Shown: in pieces, positions 47,179-56,206 of the stretch
How positions within the stretch are numbered: the first letter of the stretch is position 1
Layout: every line of letters begins with the position of its first letter
Assembly (NCBI GenBank): GCA_900299185.1
Contig: OMIV01000178.1
Span: forward strand, 1-64,000
Length of the DNA stretch: 64,000 bases
Reading direction: 5' to 3'
DNA from: Planctomycetaceae bacterium
Lineage (GTDB): Bacteria > Planctomycetota > Planctomycetia > Planctomycetales > Planctomycetaceae
Made by a program: the position numbers and the translations under genes
Notes under the pieces: generated by a model
The model's database searches: none
What the model was told of the DNA's origin: nothing
What the model saw: the letters and a program-made list of their open reading frames with translations, nothing else

Positions 47179-47214
47179 GCTTCTTTTCATCCCTTTGCCG
47201 GAGTCTTCTTCGTC

Positions 47215-47832
47215 ATGAGCACCGACCTCTCGACCAGCAGCACGTTGCTCATGCGGATTCGTGACATTCAAGATGACGACGCGTGGTCGCAGTTCTTGGA
47301 ACGCTACACACCTCGGATTTACGCTTGGTGCCGCCGGTATCAGCTTCAAGAGTCGGATGCTTCGGACGTGACTCAAGAGGTTCTGACGAAGTTGCTCAAG
47401 GCCATGCGTTCGTTCCAGTACGACGCGAGCCGTGGCAGTTTTCGAGGCTGGTTGAAGACCGTCACTAACAACGCGATTCGAGATTTCCTCGGCAGTCCGA
47501 CGGCTCATGATCGAGGTTCGGGCGACACGATCGTGCAGGATCATCTTGCGGCGATTCAAGCACCTGATGCGCTCGCGGACTTAGCTCGAACGATCGCTGC
47601 CGAAGCCGAGCAAGAGTTGCTGCAAACGGCGGAAGCCATCGTTCGCGCGCGAGTGCAGCCGCAGACTTGGCGTGCTTACGAACTCACTTCCAAGCAACAG
47701 ATGAAAGCCGCCGAAGCCGCTGCAGAGATCGGGATGTCCATCTCCGAGGTCTACGTGGCTCGGTCGCGAGTCATCAAACAACTGCGTGAGGAAGTCCGCA
47801 AGCTCGGCGGTGAAGACGAATCGGTTGGCTAG
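47215..47832 (+). CDS. ECF-type RNA polymerase sigma factor
   Basis: This 205-residue protein has sigma-70 region 2 (AWSQFLERYTPRIYAWCRRY, SDASDVTQEVLTKLLKAM, RGSFRGWLKTVTNNAIRDFL) and region 4 (AAEAAAEIGMSISEVYVARSRVIKQLREE) separated by a linker. It belongs to planctomycete-type ECF sigma factors. The start at 47215 has GGAG about eleven bases upstream. No anti-sigma gene is adjacent. It is divergent from a sensor histidine kinase. The regulon is unknown. Confidence 0.9.
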   Translation: MSTDLSTSSTLLMRIRDIQDDDAWSQFLERYTPRIYAWCRRYQLQESDASDVTQEVLTKLLKAMRSFQYDASRGSFRGWLKTVTNNAIRDFLGSPTAHDRGSGDTIVQDHLAAIQAPDALADLARTIAAEAEQELLQTAEAIVRARVQPQTWRAYELTSKQQMKAAEAAAEIGMSISEVYVARSRVIKQLREEVRKLGGEDESVG

Positions 47833-47855
47833 CTGTTTTGTGAAGTCCGAGAAAC

Positions 47856-48803
47856 TCACACTCCAAACGACTGACGCAGCACCGCGTGATTGACGCTTCC
47901 GAAGCGGAACGCGCTGCCGGTTTCGATGTTGTGGAAGACGATCTCAGCCGGGCTAAAGAGCATCGGATCGATCTTGTAGAAGTCGTGGTTCGCGGCTTTG
48001 AAGATGTCGAGGAACGGCTGGCCGTAACAGGTCGCAGCCGAAGCTGGAACCTTGGGACCGAGAGTTCTCAATGAGTCGTCGTCTCCTGTGACCCACAATG
48101 TGACGCGGCCTCCGTAGAGGATCGCATCGTTGGTCCGTCCGATTCCCACTAGGTCGTCCTTGGCCACCGGCGGCAGGGGCGCAGATCCATAGCCATGCTT
48201 GACGCGCGAGACATCGAAGCCGAGTTCAAACAGCTTGTGCATCGCGGTTTCGACCGATCGAGCAACGACCTGGATCGTGCCTGCGACGCTGGCTGTGGGG
48301 GCGACGAACAACGTCACCGATGCTGGGTTCATGCCGCAGCGATCGGCCAGATAATCCGCCACCGCTTCGTGAGGCAGCTTGCCAGCTTCTAGCACGCCCA
48401 GGATCGAGTAGGCTCGTTCTTTGTAATTCAGCTTGTGGAATAACTCTTCCCTAGCAGCCACGGCTCGCATGGGACCGCTGCCCATACCGAAGTACTTGCC
48501 GACACTGACTCGCCACCCGGCGTATTGGCTGAGTAAGCAAGCTGCGAGCGGTTCATCGGTTGCTACTTCCACCTGCGGCCAGCCAATGCCGTCAACCAAT
48601 CCTTGAGTGATCTTCACATCCGCTCGACCCGACATGCAGACCTTGGCCAACAACAGTCCCGCCGCGAGCGACCCCGGAGCGTTCACTCCCGCGTCGATCA
48701 CCGTTGCTCCATTCGCCAATTGAGTTCGCGAGATGCCGGGACAATTCGAGTTCTCGGCAATCACTGCGAGTGCGGTTTGTGTGAGCGAATTCTGATCGGC
48801 CAT
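47856..48803 (-). CDS. mch: Methenyltetrahydromethanopterin cyclohydrolase
   Basis: The 315-residue protein is Mch, which interconverts methenyl- and formyl-tetrahydromethanopterin in the H4MPT-linked C1 pathway. It shows VNAPGSLAAGLLLAKVC, YFGMGSGPMRAVAA and GGRVTLWVTGDD along with ATCYGQPFLDIFKAANHDFY, typical of bacterial Mch. The start follows GAGGGAAACGC. Other C1 genes are not in the window. It suggests formaldehyde oxidation or detoxification capacity. Confidence 0.94.
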   Translation of the reverse strand: MADQNSLTQTALAVIAENSNCPGISRTQLANGATVIDAGVNAPGSLAAGLLLAKVCMSGRADVKITQGLVDGIGWPQVEVATDEPLAACLLSQYAGWRVSVGKYFGMGSGPMRAVAAREELFHKLNYKERAYSILGVLEAGKLPHEAVADYLADRCGMNPASVTLFVAPTASVAGTIQVVARSVETAMHKLFELGFDVSRVKHGYGSAPLPPVAKDDLVGIGRTNDAILYGGRVTLWVTGDDDSLRTLGPKVPASAATCYGQPFLDIFKAANHDFYKIDPMLFSPAEIVFHNIETGSAFRFGSVNHAVLRQSFGV

Positions 48804-48959
48804 GCGTTTCCCTCAGAAGCAAGAACTGCGATGCGGTCTGTGATCGAGCAGCCCAACACGGGCCGGCCGCCCGAACTGATGTGTTCGAAGCATGAAGGCT
48901 CAGCGTGTCTCGCGGAAGTTTCGCAAGTCGAGCCAAATGTCCGCTTCGTAAGTCATTCG

Positions 48960-49018
48960 GAAAACAAAAGACGGCTGAAAGAGCAGGGCTTGGTGGAGTC
49001 CCGATCTTTCAGCCGTCT
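48960..49018 (-). terminator. Rho-independent terminator for the RTX gene
   Basis: AGACGGCTGAAAGA pairs with TCTTTCAGCCGTCT around a loop, and read on the minus strand it is followed by TTTTGTTTTCC. It lies 26 bases past the stop of the RTX-repeat gene. Confidence 0.85.
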
Positions 49019-49044
49019 GGGCGATCACAGGGATCGTTTTCGAG

Positions 49045-51945
49045 TTAGTTCAGCGATGCCAACAGGTCGAGGATGGCCGTGGGCAAGACGTAGTTGGGAT
49101 CTTCTTCGAGCAGCGAGACTACATCGAGATCGTCGCCCTCGTCAGCGGCTCCGCGGTTGATGATGTCGGTGGCTCCGTCACCTCGCAGTGTATCAGTTCC
49201 GTCACCACCCAAGATGATGTCGTTGCCGGCTCCACCTTGGATTTCGTCGTTGCCATCTCCGCCGACCATCGTGTCGTTGCCGTTGTTGCCATAGATCTTG
49301 TCGTTGCCGTCGCCGCCATCGATCAAGTCGTTGCCCGTACCGCCACGAAGTTCGTCGTTGCCGTTGCCGCCGATGAGCGTGTCGTTGTCCTCATCGCCTT
49401 GGATCTTGTCGTCACCGTCGCCGCCACGAAGAACGTCGTTGCCGGTCGCTCCATTGATGGTGTCGGCACCAGTCCCGCCATCGACCGAGTCATTGCCGGC
49501 TCCGGCGTAGACCATGTCATTGCCCACGTCTCCCTGAATGGAGTCGTTGCCTGCGTGTCCCGTCAGAAGGTCGTCACCGAAGCCACCATTCATGGTGTCG
49601 TTGCCATCGTTGCCATTGAGCGTGTCAGTTCCGAGCCCACCTTCGATGGAGTCATTGCCAGTGCTGCCGTCGACGGAGTCATCGCCATCGTCAGCGAGCA
49701 CTCGATCGTTGCCCGCTCCGGCTGCGATCAAGTCGTTACCCGCTCCCGCGATGATGAAGTCGTTGCCGTTATTGCCCACCAATGAATCGTTGCCATCGCC
49801 ACCGATGATGGTGTCGCTGCTGTTCGAGCCCGTGATGGTGTCGTTGTCCGCTCCACCATCCATCACGACGCTGTACCCGTTGATGGTCGCTCCGCTGGCA
49901 TTGATGACGTCGTTGCCTTCGCCAGTATTGATCGTGAAGACCACGCCGCCTGAGCCGCTCAACGAGCCGACATTGACCACGTCATTGCCCAGCCCCGTGT
50001 TGAGAACCACTTGGGGCACGCTGCGATTTACGATGAGGGAATCAAGCCCTTGAGTCACTCGAATGTCGCTGCCGCTGGCCGTGATGTTGAACGTGTCGGC
50101 TGCGTCAGTTCCACCGATCGTTAGAACGTCGGCACCGGCTGCGGAAGTCACGGTGTCGTTGCCTTCGGAGTTGCCTTTCCACACGATCGAATCATCGCCG
50201 AGACCACCTTCGATCGAGTCTGCGCCGCCGTCGCCTTCCAAGACGTCATCGTCATCGCCGCCGAGCAACGTGTCGGTACCAGCGCCACCGGACAGTGTGT
50301 CATCGCCCAGCGAACCGACGAGCGAGTCATTGCCATCGCCGCCAAACAGTGAGTCGTCGCTGCCATTTGCCAACAACGTGTCGTTGCCATCGTCGCCGTA
50401 CAACTGGTCGTCTTCCGAACTGCGATTAGGAGTTGGATCCGGTAGCGGTGCGACTGCTGGCGCCGGTGTCGGGGCGCCGATTGGAGTGGGATCGTCGTCG
50501 ACAATTCGGCCCTCCGCATTGCCATCGAAGATCGTGCCGTTCGCTGCTTGTGACAGGTCGATGAAGAATACTTCTTCGTCGGATTCGTCCGCAGTGTCAC
50601 CGATGATCGGGATGTAGATCGTTCGCGAGCTGTCGCTGGAGTTAAGCGTCACGGTGCCGCTGGTTGTTGCGAAGTCGACATCGGCTGTCGCTGTGCCCGT
50701 ACGAGTGGTGTAGTTGACGCTGACGGGATCAATTACTGGGCCAACGACCGAAATAACGAAGGCCAGAGTTTTGGTGCCCGAGTTGCCTTCGATGATCGAA
50801 GCATTGGAGATCGACAGTAATGTCTGCCGCGTATCGACTCGATCGTTTCCGCCGCCACCACGAACAATGTCATTTCCAGAACCACCGATGACGAGGTCAT
50901 CGTCGAGTTCACCATTCACGAAGTCGTTACCGGCATCACCGCCGACCGTGTCGTTCTCGGTGCCACCCGTTAGTGAATCGAGACCATCGCCACCGCGGAT
51001 GATATCTGCTCCGGCGCCACCAGTGCCTGAGTCGTTGCCAGAACCACCATTGATCGTGTCATTGTCAGCGCCACCATCGAAGGTATCAGCGCCGCTGCCA
51101 CCAAGAATGTTGTCTAGTCCAGCTTCACCATAAAGTGAGTCATCTCCATCAGACCCATCGATGGTGTCATTACCGACGCCACCCAAGAGGGAGTCTGCGC
51201 CAGCACCACCCGTGATGGAGTCGTTGCCGGTGTCTCCGGTGACGGTGTCGTTGCCATCTCCTGTCGAGATGGAGTCGTTGCTTCCGCCGCCATTTACTGA
51301 GTCGTTGCCACCACCGGAGTCGATGAGGTCCGTGCCGTTGTTGCCGTCGATCCGGTCATTTCCTAGACCACCAGCGAGTGTATCTTTTCCGTCACCACCG
51401 ATAATGGTGTCGTTGCCAGCTCCAGCATCAACCGAATCGTCTCCGTTGCCGGCGTCGATTGAGTCGATGGCGCTCGAACCGAGGACGTTGTCGTTGCCAT
51501 CTCCTGCAGAGATCGTCGATCCAATGTCGGTTGGCGCCTTAATGATGTCGGCTCCGTCACCAGCAGTAATCGTGATCCCATTGACTCCACCAAATCCGGC
51601 TCGAGTCATCAATGACAGGTCGATCGTGTTGGGACCGTCGCTGCCTGTGATCTCGACCTTCCGGATGCTCGATGCGGCGTAGTTACCGAAGCTCGTCACT
51701 GCGGTGTAAGTACTGCCGTTGGCCGACTCTTCGACGCGTACGTTCAATCCCGCGAGTCTCACACGGACTGAATCGTTGCCCGTCGACTGGATCTTCAAGA
51801 CGTTCTCGCCATTCACCACAGGGACCGTGACGGTGACTGCAGGGACGACTCGTTCTTCGAGTAATTGAGCAGGGTTGGGACGATTGACCGAACGACGACG
51901 AGCGGTTCGCTTCTTCCAACCGAGTAGCCACGGGGAGATGCGCAT
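49045..51945 (-). CDS. RTX-repeat and Calx-beta surface protein
   Basis: This 966-residue protein is dominated by dozens of RTX calcium-binding nonapeptides (GGxGxDxxx, for example GGDGNDTIIGG). In the middle lies a Calx-beta domain (ISNASIIEGNSGTKTLAFVI to GRIVDDDP), then a Pro/Asp linker and another RTX block. The N-terminal region is basic, then LLEERVVPAVTVTV, a stretch common at the start of planctomycete extracellular proteins. RTX repeats bind calcium outside the cell. The start at 51945 (MRISPWLLGW) is my choice over 52083. A cleaved signal is not obvious. It is followed by a strong terminator. Confidence 0.9.
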   Translation of the reverse strand: MRISPWLLGWKKRTARRRSVNRPNPAQLLEERVVPAVTVTVPVVNGENVLKIQSTGNDSVRVRLAGLNVRVEESANGSTYTAVTSFGNYAASSIRKVEITGSDGPNTIDLSLMTRAGFGGVNGITITAGDGADIIKAPTDIGSTISAGDGNDNVLGSSAIDSIDAGNGDDSVDAGAGNDTIIGGDGKDTLAGGLGNDRIDGNNGTDLIDSGGGNDSVNGGGSNDSISTGDGNDTVTGDTGNDSITGGAGADSLLGGVGNDTIDGSDGDDSLYGEAGLDNILGGSGADTFDGGADNDTINGGSGNDSGTGGAGADIIRGGDGLDSLTGGTENDTVGGDAGNDFVNGELDDDLVIGGSGNDIVRGGGGNDRVDTRQTLLSISNASIIEGNSGTKTLAFVISVVGPVIDPVSVNYTTRTGTATADVDFATTSGTVTLNSSDSSRTIYIPIIGDTADESDEEVFFIDLSQAANGTIFDGNAEGRIVDDDPTPIGAPTPAPAVAPLPDPTPNRSSEDDQLYGDDGNDTLLANGSDDSLFGGDGNDSLVGSLGDDTLSGGAGTDTLLGGDDDDVLEGDGGADSIEGGLGDDSIVWKGNSEGNDTVTSAAGADVLTIGGTDAADTFNITASGSDIRVTQGLDSLIVNRSVPQVVLNTGLGNDVVNVGSLSGSGGVVFTINTGEGNDVINASGATINGYSVVMDGGADNDTITGSNSSDTIIGGDGNDSLVGNNGNDFIIAGAGNDLIAAGAGNDRVLADDGDDSVDGSTGNDSIEGGLGTDTLNGNDGNDTMNGGFGDDLLTGHAGNDSIQGDVGNDMVYAGAGNDSVDGGTGADTINGATGNDVLRGGDGDDKIQGDEDNDTLIGGNGNDELRGGTGNDLIDGGDGNDKIYGNNGNDTMVGGDGNDEIQGGAGNDIILGGDGTDTLRGDGATDIINRGAADEGDDLDVVSLLEEDPNYVLPTAILDLLASLN

Positions 51946-52458
51946 GAGAGATATACCTGCGGGTACGGGGGCCAATAAGCACTCGCGCACGCTCCATTGG
52001 TGCGCGAACCAATTTGACCGATTCCGAGTTGGCCAGCCCGCCAACTTGATTGGACTCGATCCTCGATTCTCGATGAGCCGCATCAGGGCGTCCGTTTACC
52101 CCCAAGCATTCGGACGCCACCTTGCTTCCTTGCCGCTCAAGTCATGAGCGACGCGACTTCGCACGGAAAATCAACGTCTTCCGCACGACCCGTTCTTGGG
52201 TCGCAGGGTCATCCTAGTGAGGGGAAATTTCCGTTTGCAAACTTGATTGTTAGGTTTCAGTCTGCAGTGCCGACTTGTCGCCAAGGATCGCTCAGCAACT
52301 GCCAATCCCATGCGAGCCAAGTTGAACTCGCGGTCGGCACATCGCATCCGATTGGCCGCATTCGTGACTTCGATCAAATCGGTGCTGCGTGACTCGCATG
52401 ATCGTCGTGCTGTCTTTGCGACTTTTGCTTGTCCGCGCACGCCGAGATTTAGTCATAG
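51946..52458. other. Intergenic region upstream of RTX gene
   Basis: This gap holds the RTX promoter and the 3' part of the gene ending at 52459. An earlier in-frame ATG at 52083 exists but I judged it upstream of the real start. No repeat or RNA gene was recognised. Confidence 0.4.
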
Positions 52459-52956
52459 CTAACGTCGACTTCGGGCTGGAGCGATCGCCGGAGCAAGTTC
52501 GTGCGCATGCTCGACGGCATTGGCAATTAGAGGCTCGAAGTTCGGTAAGTCATGATCGCAGACGCTTCTCAGGACGGTGGCTTGGCCGCCTTGAAGCTTC
52601 TGGATGAGAGATCTCAATCGATCTTGCATGGTGCTTAAGAACGCATCGAGTTCCCTACCGACAATGTCTTGTCGCACAAGCACGGTTTCGGTTTCAGAAC
52701 GCTCGCGATGCAGCTCGGCCAAGCGATCTCCATCACTGCGATACAGGAACCCGTCGACATAAGCGCGACGCAGTCGGCCCTCGACATCGAACTGATAGAC
52801 CGGGTCTTGATCGAAGTAGAGGGACAGTGCTCCGTTTCGCTTGAGCCCGGCGAAGACAACTCCGGGTTCGCCAACGATGCCCCACTCGATGCGTGGGCTG
52901 AGGGCGGCTGCTTCGCGGATCAAGTCTTCTCGATCGCTTTCCTGACGAGCCATCAT
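52459..52956 (-). CDS. Conserved hypothetical planctomycete protein
   Basis: The 165-residue protein begins MMARQESDREDLIREAAAL and contains GLKRNGALSLYFDQDPVYQF and EGRLRRAYVDGFLYRSDGDRL, segments typical of a small planctomycete family of unknown role. Two ATG codons are adjacent (52956 and 52953) behind AAGGA; either may be used. It has no membrane segment. It is divergent from the sthA gene, whose start lies 157 bases away. Confidence 0.65.
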   Translation of the reverse strand: MMARQESDREDLIREAAALSPRIEWGIVGEPGVVFAGLKRNGALSLYFDQDPVYQFDVEGRLRRAYVDGFLYRSDGDRLAELHRERSETETVLVRQDIVGRELDAFLSTMQDRLRSLIQKLQGGQATVLRSVCDHDLPNFEPLIANAVEHAHELAPAIAPARSRR

Positions 52957-53112
52957 TCTGGTCCTTTGATGCCAATTAGATTGGGTTGGCAGAGGCATCG
53001 TTAATCGAGCGGCAATGTGTTGCCACTCTTCCGATCAGGCAGACGTGCCGTGGGTATTCGCTACACTCTCGGTGCCGCTCAATCGGTCTTTCTCTGGTTC
53101 TCGGAGTGCAAC

Positions 53113-54507
53113 ATGGATGATCTCAATTTCGATGTCGTAGTGGTTGGTTCTGGCCCTGGTGGAGAAGGGGCCGCGATGCAGGCCTCCAAGCACGGGCTCA
53201 GTGTGGCTGTGGTCGAGCAGCAGAAAGAGATTGGCGGAGCTTGCACGCATAGCGCGACGATCCCCAGCAAGGCCCTGCGCTTCGCGATCTTTCAGATGAC
53301 CGAAGTGAATAACAACCGGCTCTATCGCGATCATGGGATCTCGGTGCAGTTGTCGTTTCCCGAGCTGCGTAAGACGGCTCGTTCCGTGATTGAGCAGCAG
53401 GTCGAGATGCGGACGGCGTTCTACGATCGCAACCACGTTCCGATCTTTAATGGCCGAGCTTCTCTGCACGATCCTCATACGGTGGATGTGGAACTCAACA
53501 ACGACGCACGGACTCGACTCCGAGCTAAGTGGATTGTGCTCGCGACCGGTGCTCGTCCCTATCGACCAGCGGATGTGGATTTCTCGCATCCTCGGATCTT
53601 CGACAGTGACTCCATTCTCAGCATGAATCACACGCCGCAGTCGATCACTGTGTATGGCGCGGGCATCATTGGTTGCGAGTACGCATCGATGTTTCGCAAC
53701 CTTGGCTGCAAAGTGAATCTCGTGAATACACGAGGCCGACTGTTGGAGTTTCTCGACGACGAAATTGCCGACGCGCTGGCCTATCACATGCGAGACCGAG
53801 GTGTGATCTTGCGACATCAAGAAATCTATGACCGGGTGGAAGCCCGTGATGACGGAGTCATTCTGCATCTTCAGTCGGGCAAGCAATTGAAGACCGATGT
53901 CTTGCTGTGGGCGAATGGTCGTACCGGCAACTCCGATCGACTCAATTTGGAAGCCATCGGCGTGCAGCCCGATACTCGCGGCAACCTGTCAATCAACGAG
54001 CACTTTCAGACGACCGTTCCGCATATCTATGCCGTCGGTGACTTGAATGGTTTTCCTGCGTTGGCCAGTGCGGCTTATCAGCAGGGGCGAGCTTCCGCTC
54101 AGCACATTCTGACTGGGCAGTCTGATCAATTGGCGCGAGACATCCCGATCGGCATCTACACCAGTCCCGAGATCAGTTCGTTGGGTAAGACCGAACGGCA
54201 ACTCACCGAAGAAAGAGTGCCGTATGAAGTCGGCCATGCTCAGTTCAAGAGCTTGGCTCGTGCTCAAATCACGGGGCAACGCACTGGCATGTTGAAGCTG
54301 TTGTTTCATCGCGAGACCTTGCAGATTCTCGGCATTCACTGCTTTGGAGCGAATGCGTCCGAGATCATCCACATTGGGCAGGCCATCATGCAGCAGAAGG
54401 GTGAGGCGAACTCGTTGAAGTATTTCATCGAGACGACATTCAACTACCCGACTATGGCAGAGGCTTATCGAGTCGCGGCTCTTAACGGGCACAACCGACT
54501 GTTCTGA
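53113..54507 (+). CDS. sthA: Soluble pyridine nucleotide transhydrogenase
   Basis: The 464-residue flavoprotein interconverts NADH and NADPH. It has [16 protein letters not shown] for FAD, the segment [16 protein letters not shown] where lipoamide-type enzymes carry a redox Cys pair but here only Cys44 remains, as expected for SthA, and a second Rossmann motif, [13 protein letters not shown]. The C-terminal dimerisation domain contains [20 protein letters not shown]. Length matches E. coli SthA closely. The start follows GGAG eight bases upstream. Confidence 0.96.
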   Translation: MDDLNFDVVVVGSGPGGEGAAMQASKHGLSVAVVEQQKEIGGACTHSATIPSKALRFAIFQMTEVNNNRLYRDHGISVQLSFPELRKTARSVIEQQVEMRTAFYDRNHVPIFNGRASLHDPHTVDVELNNDARTRLRAKWIVLATGARPYRPADVDFSHPRIFDSDSILSMNHTPQSITVYGAGIIGCEYASMFRNLGCKVNLVNTRGRLLEFLDDEIADALAYHMRDRGVILRHQEIYDRVEARDDGVILHLQSGKQLKTDVLLWANGRTGNSDRLNLEAIGVQPDTRGNLSINEHFQTTVPHIYAVGDLNGFPALASAAYQQGRASAQHILTGQSDQLARDIPIGIYTSPEISSLGKTERQLTEERVPYEVGHAQFKSLARAQITGQRTGMLKLLFHRETLQILGIHCFGANASEIIHIGQAIMQQKGEANSLKYFIETTFNYPTMAEAYRVAALNGHNRLF

Positions 54508-54805
54508 TCGAGCAAAGTTTTCCGTGAGAGTTGCTGGCCGAGACGTAACTCAGGTGAACCATGCCGCGTGACTTTGCTGATTTATGTAGTCGTCTGCTGC
54601 GAGCAATTCTTTGCCCGGATCAGTCTGCCTCGTCAGGAAATGCAGAATTGTCTCTCCAGTCGGATGAGTGTTTTGGGCGCACGCGACAATGGCTGTTTGC
54701 GAGCGTCTCTGCGGCCACGGTAAACTCGCTGACGCTTCATGGTCCTCGATAGGGAACGGCTCTTTTCGAGGATGAAGTTGAACTCGGCGGCTTTGGATAC
54801 GCGCG

Positions 54806-55822
54806 ATGAATCAAGACCGAAACGTCTTCCAACTGGCGGTTCCCTGCGGCATTTGGTTCGGCGTCCAAGTGCGAATCAGCATTTGGTTCGTCCTAGTCTT
54901 TGCCGCACTTTGTTCGCGATTAGGCGATGTTACGCTTGGTCTGACCGTTGGCGCGATCATGTTTCTCAGTGTCTTGCTACACGAGTTCGGGCATGTGCTC
55001 GGAGCTCGACGGACGGGAGGCAGCGCTGATGAAGTTCACATCACGCCGTTCGGTGGCTTAGCGCTGTGTATTCCCGCTTCCACCTTTGCGTCTCGCTTCA
55101 TCACGACCTTGATGGGGCCGATGACGAACTTGGCGATCTGCGTTTTGACGTTTTATCCGCTGCTGAAGTCTCAGTACTCGGCGGGCTGGTACAACCCGTT
55201 CGAGATTCCGGCCGTCGTGCTGAAGGGCAAAGCTCTGGCCAATGTGATGCCGGAGTTGTTGGTCCTGGCCTTCAAAGTGAATTGGGTTTTGCTGCTCATC
55301 AATCTGTTGCCCGTTCATCCATTGGACGGAGGCCGATTGTTGTTGATGGGCCTCACGGCCGCGGGTGATGCTCAGGTCGCTCGCAATCGCTACCTCGTCA
55401 TTGGCAGCTACTCCGGCATCGCCTTCATGTGTCTTGGTCTGATCTACGGCAGCGTTTGGGTGATGCTTATCGGGGCTGTCGTGATGGCGTTCAACATGCA
55501 GGAGCAATTCCGCATGCAGGTGTCTCAACAGGACGAGAGCGACGCATCGTTCATGGGGTACGACTTCTCTGAAGGCTACACCAGTTTGGAACGCTCGCAT
55601 GAAGCTGAAGAGCCATCGCCGGGCATGCTGGAACGCTGGAAGCAACAGCGCGAAGAAGAACTGCGACGTCGTAAGGAAGAAGAAGATCGTCAGTTATCTC
55701 GAACGTTGGACGGCTTGTTGGAAAAGCTACATGCACAGGGCGAAGACGCTCTGACAACCGCAGAGAAGCGGCAGCTTCAACAGATCAGTGCCAAGTTCCG
55801 CGAGCGAAATCGCGGTCAATAA
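54806..55822 (+). CDS. Site-2 protease-like M50 metalloprotease with coiled-coil tail
   Basis: This 338-residue membrane protein is of the M50 type. The zinc motif HEFGH is at 59-63 and the second site NLLPVHPLDGGR near 170-181, as in intramembrane proteases that cut regulatory proteins. Several membrane segments precede residue 230. The C-terminal 100 residues are charged, with ERWKQQREEELRRRKEEEDRQL, a coiled coil, and a short helical end (LTTAEKRQLQQISAKFRER) seen also in rhomboid-like planctomycete proteins. The substrate is unknown. The ribosome site is weak. Confidence 0.9.
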   Translation: MNQDRNVFQLAVPCGIWFGVQVRISIWFVLVFAALCSRLGDVTLGLTVGAIMFLSVLLHEFGHVLGARRTGGSADEVHITPFGGLALCIPASTFASRFITTLMGPMTNLAICVLTFYPLLKSQYSAGWYNPFEIPAVVLKGKALANVMPELLVLAFKVNWVLLLINLLPVHPLDGGRLLLMGLTAAGDAQVARNRYLVIGSYSGIAFMCLGLIYGSVWVMLIGAVVMAFNMQEQFRMQVSQQDESDASFMGYDFSEGYTSLERSHEAEEPSPGMLERWKQQREEELRRRKEEEDRQLSRTLDGLLEKLHAQGEDALTTAEKRQLQQISAKFRERNRGQ

Positions 55823-55837
55823 GCTCACTGCGGTCGC

Positions 55838-56140
55838 TCAACTTCGCTTCCCACCGCTTCCGGTGCGATTGAGTCGGTAGATGAAGCTCAGAATCTTCGC
55901 GACTGCAGTGTAGATCGCAGGCGGAATCTGCTGATCGAGGTCGAGCGTCGAGAGCACTTGCACGAGCGGACGATTCTTCTCGACGGGTATGCCGTGCTCT
56001 TGGGCTGTTTGCAGGATTCGATCGGCAAACGCTCCCGTTCCTTTGGCGGTAACGACGGGTGCTTCATCCCCGTCGTCAGGAGCATATCGCAAAGCAACTG
56101 CGAGCTTTTGGTCGAGACGAGGTTGTCGCACTCGGGCCAT
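55838..56140 (-). CDS. Stand-alone FlhB/YscU C-terminal domain protein
   Basis: This 100-residue protein matches the cytoplasmic C-terminal domain of FlhB/YscU export-gate proteins, with AVALRYAPDDGDEAPVVTAKG near 14-34 and EHGIPVEKNRPLVQVL. The membrane half and the self-cleaving NPTH motif are absent. It resembles small FlhB-like accessory proteins. The start follows AGGAG eight bases upstream. No flagellar or secretion genes are nearby. Confidence 0.85.
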   Translation of the reverse strand: MARVRQPRLDQKLAVALRYAPDDGDEAPVVTAKGTGAFADRILQTAQEHGIPVEKNRPLVQVLSTLDLDQQIPPAIYTAVAKILSFIYRLNRTGSGGKRS

Positions 56141-56206
56141 CAGGCTGCTCCTGGCTTTTGGAGAGTGTGTTGATCGAGCTGACTTGGTCGGTCGATCTGA
56201 GGGAGA

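Larger units (their letters stand above)
46619..47214. other. Divergent region between kinase and sigma factor
   Basis: About 600 bases hold the promoters of two divergent regulatory genes. An imperfect inverted repeat lies at about 46833-46914 (AATGGAGATTGAAAACTG type arms), and a double-hairpin repeat copy lies at 47133-47178. No small gene is supported. Confidence 0.5.

Noticed and set aside
49094-51682. Several long plus-strand frames over the RTX gene
   Set aside because: They are shadows of a repetitive, Gly/Asp-rich gene on the opposite strand.
54508-54805. Small plus-strand frame before the M50 gene
   Set aside because: A frame at 54561-54752 has no domain or support; the stretch holds nothing I can name.
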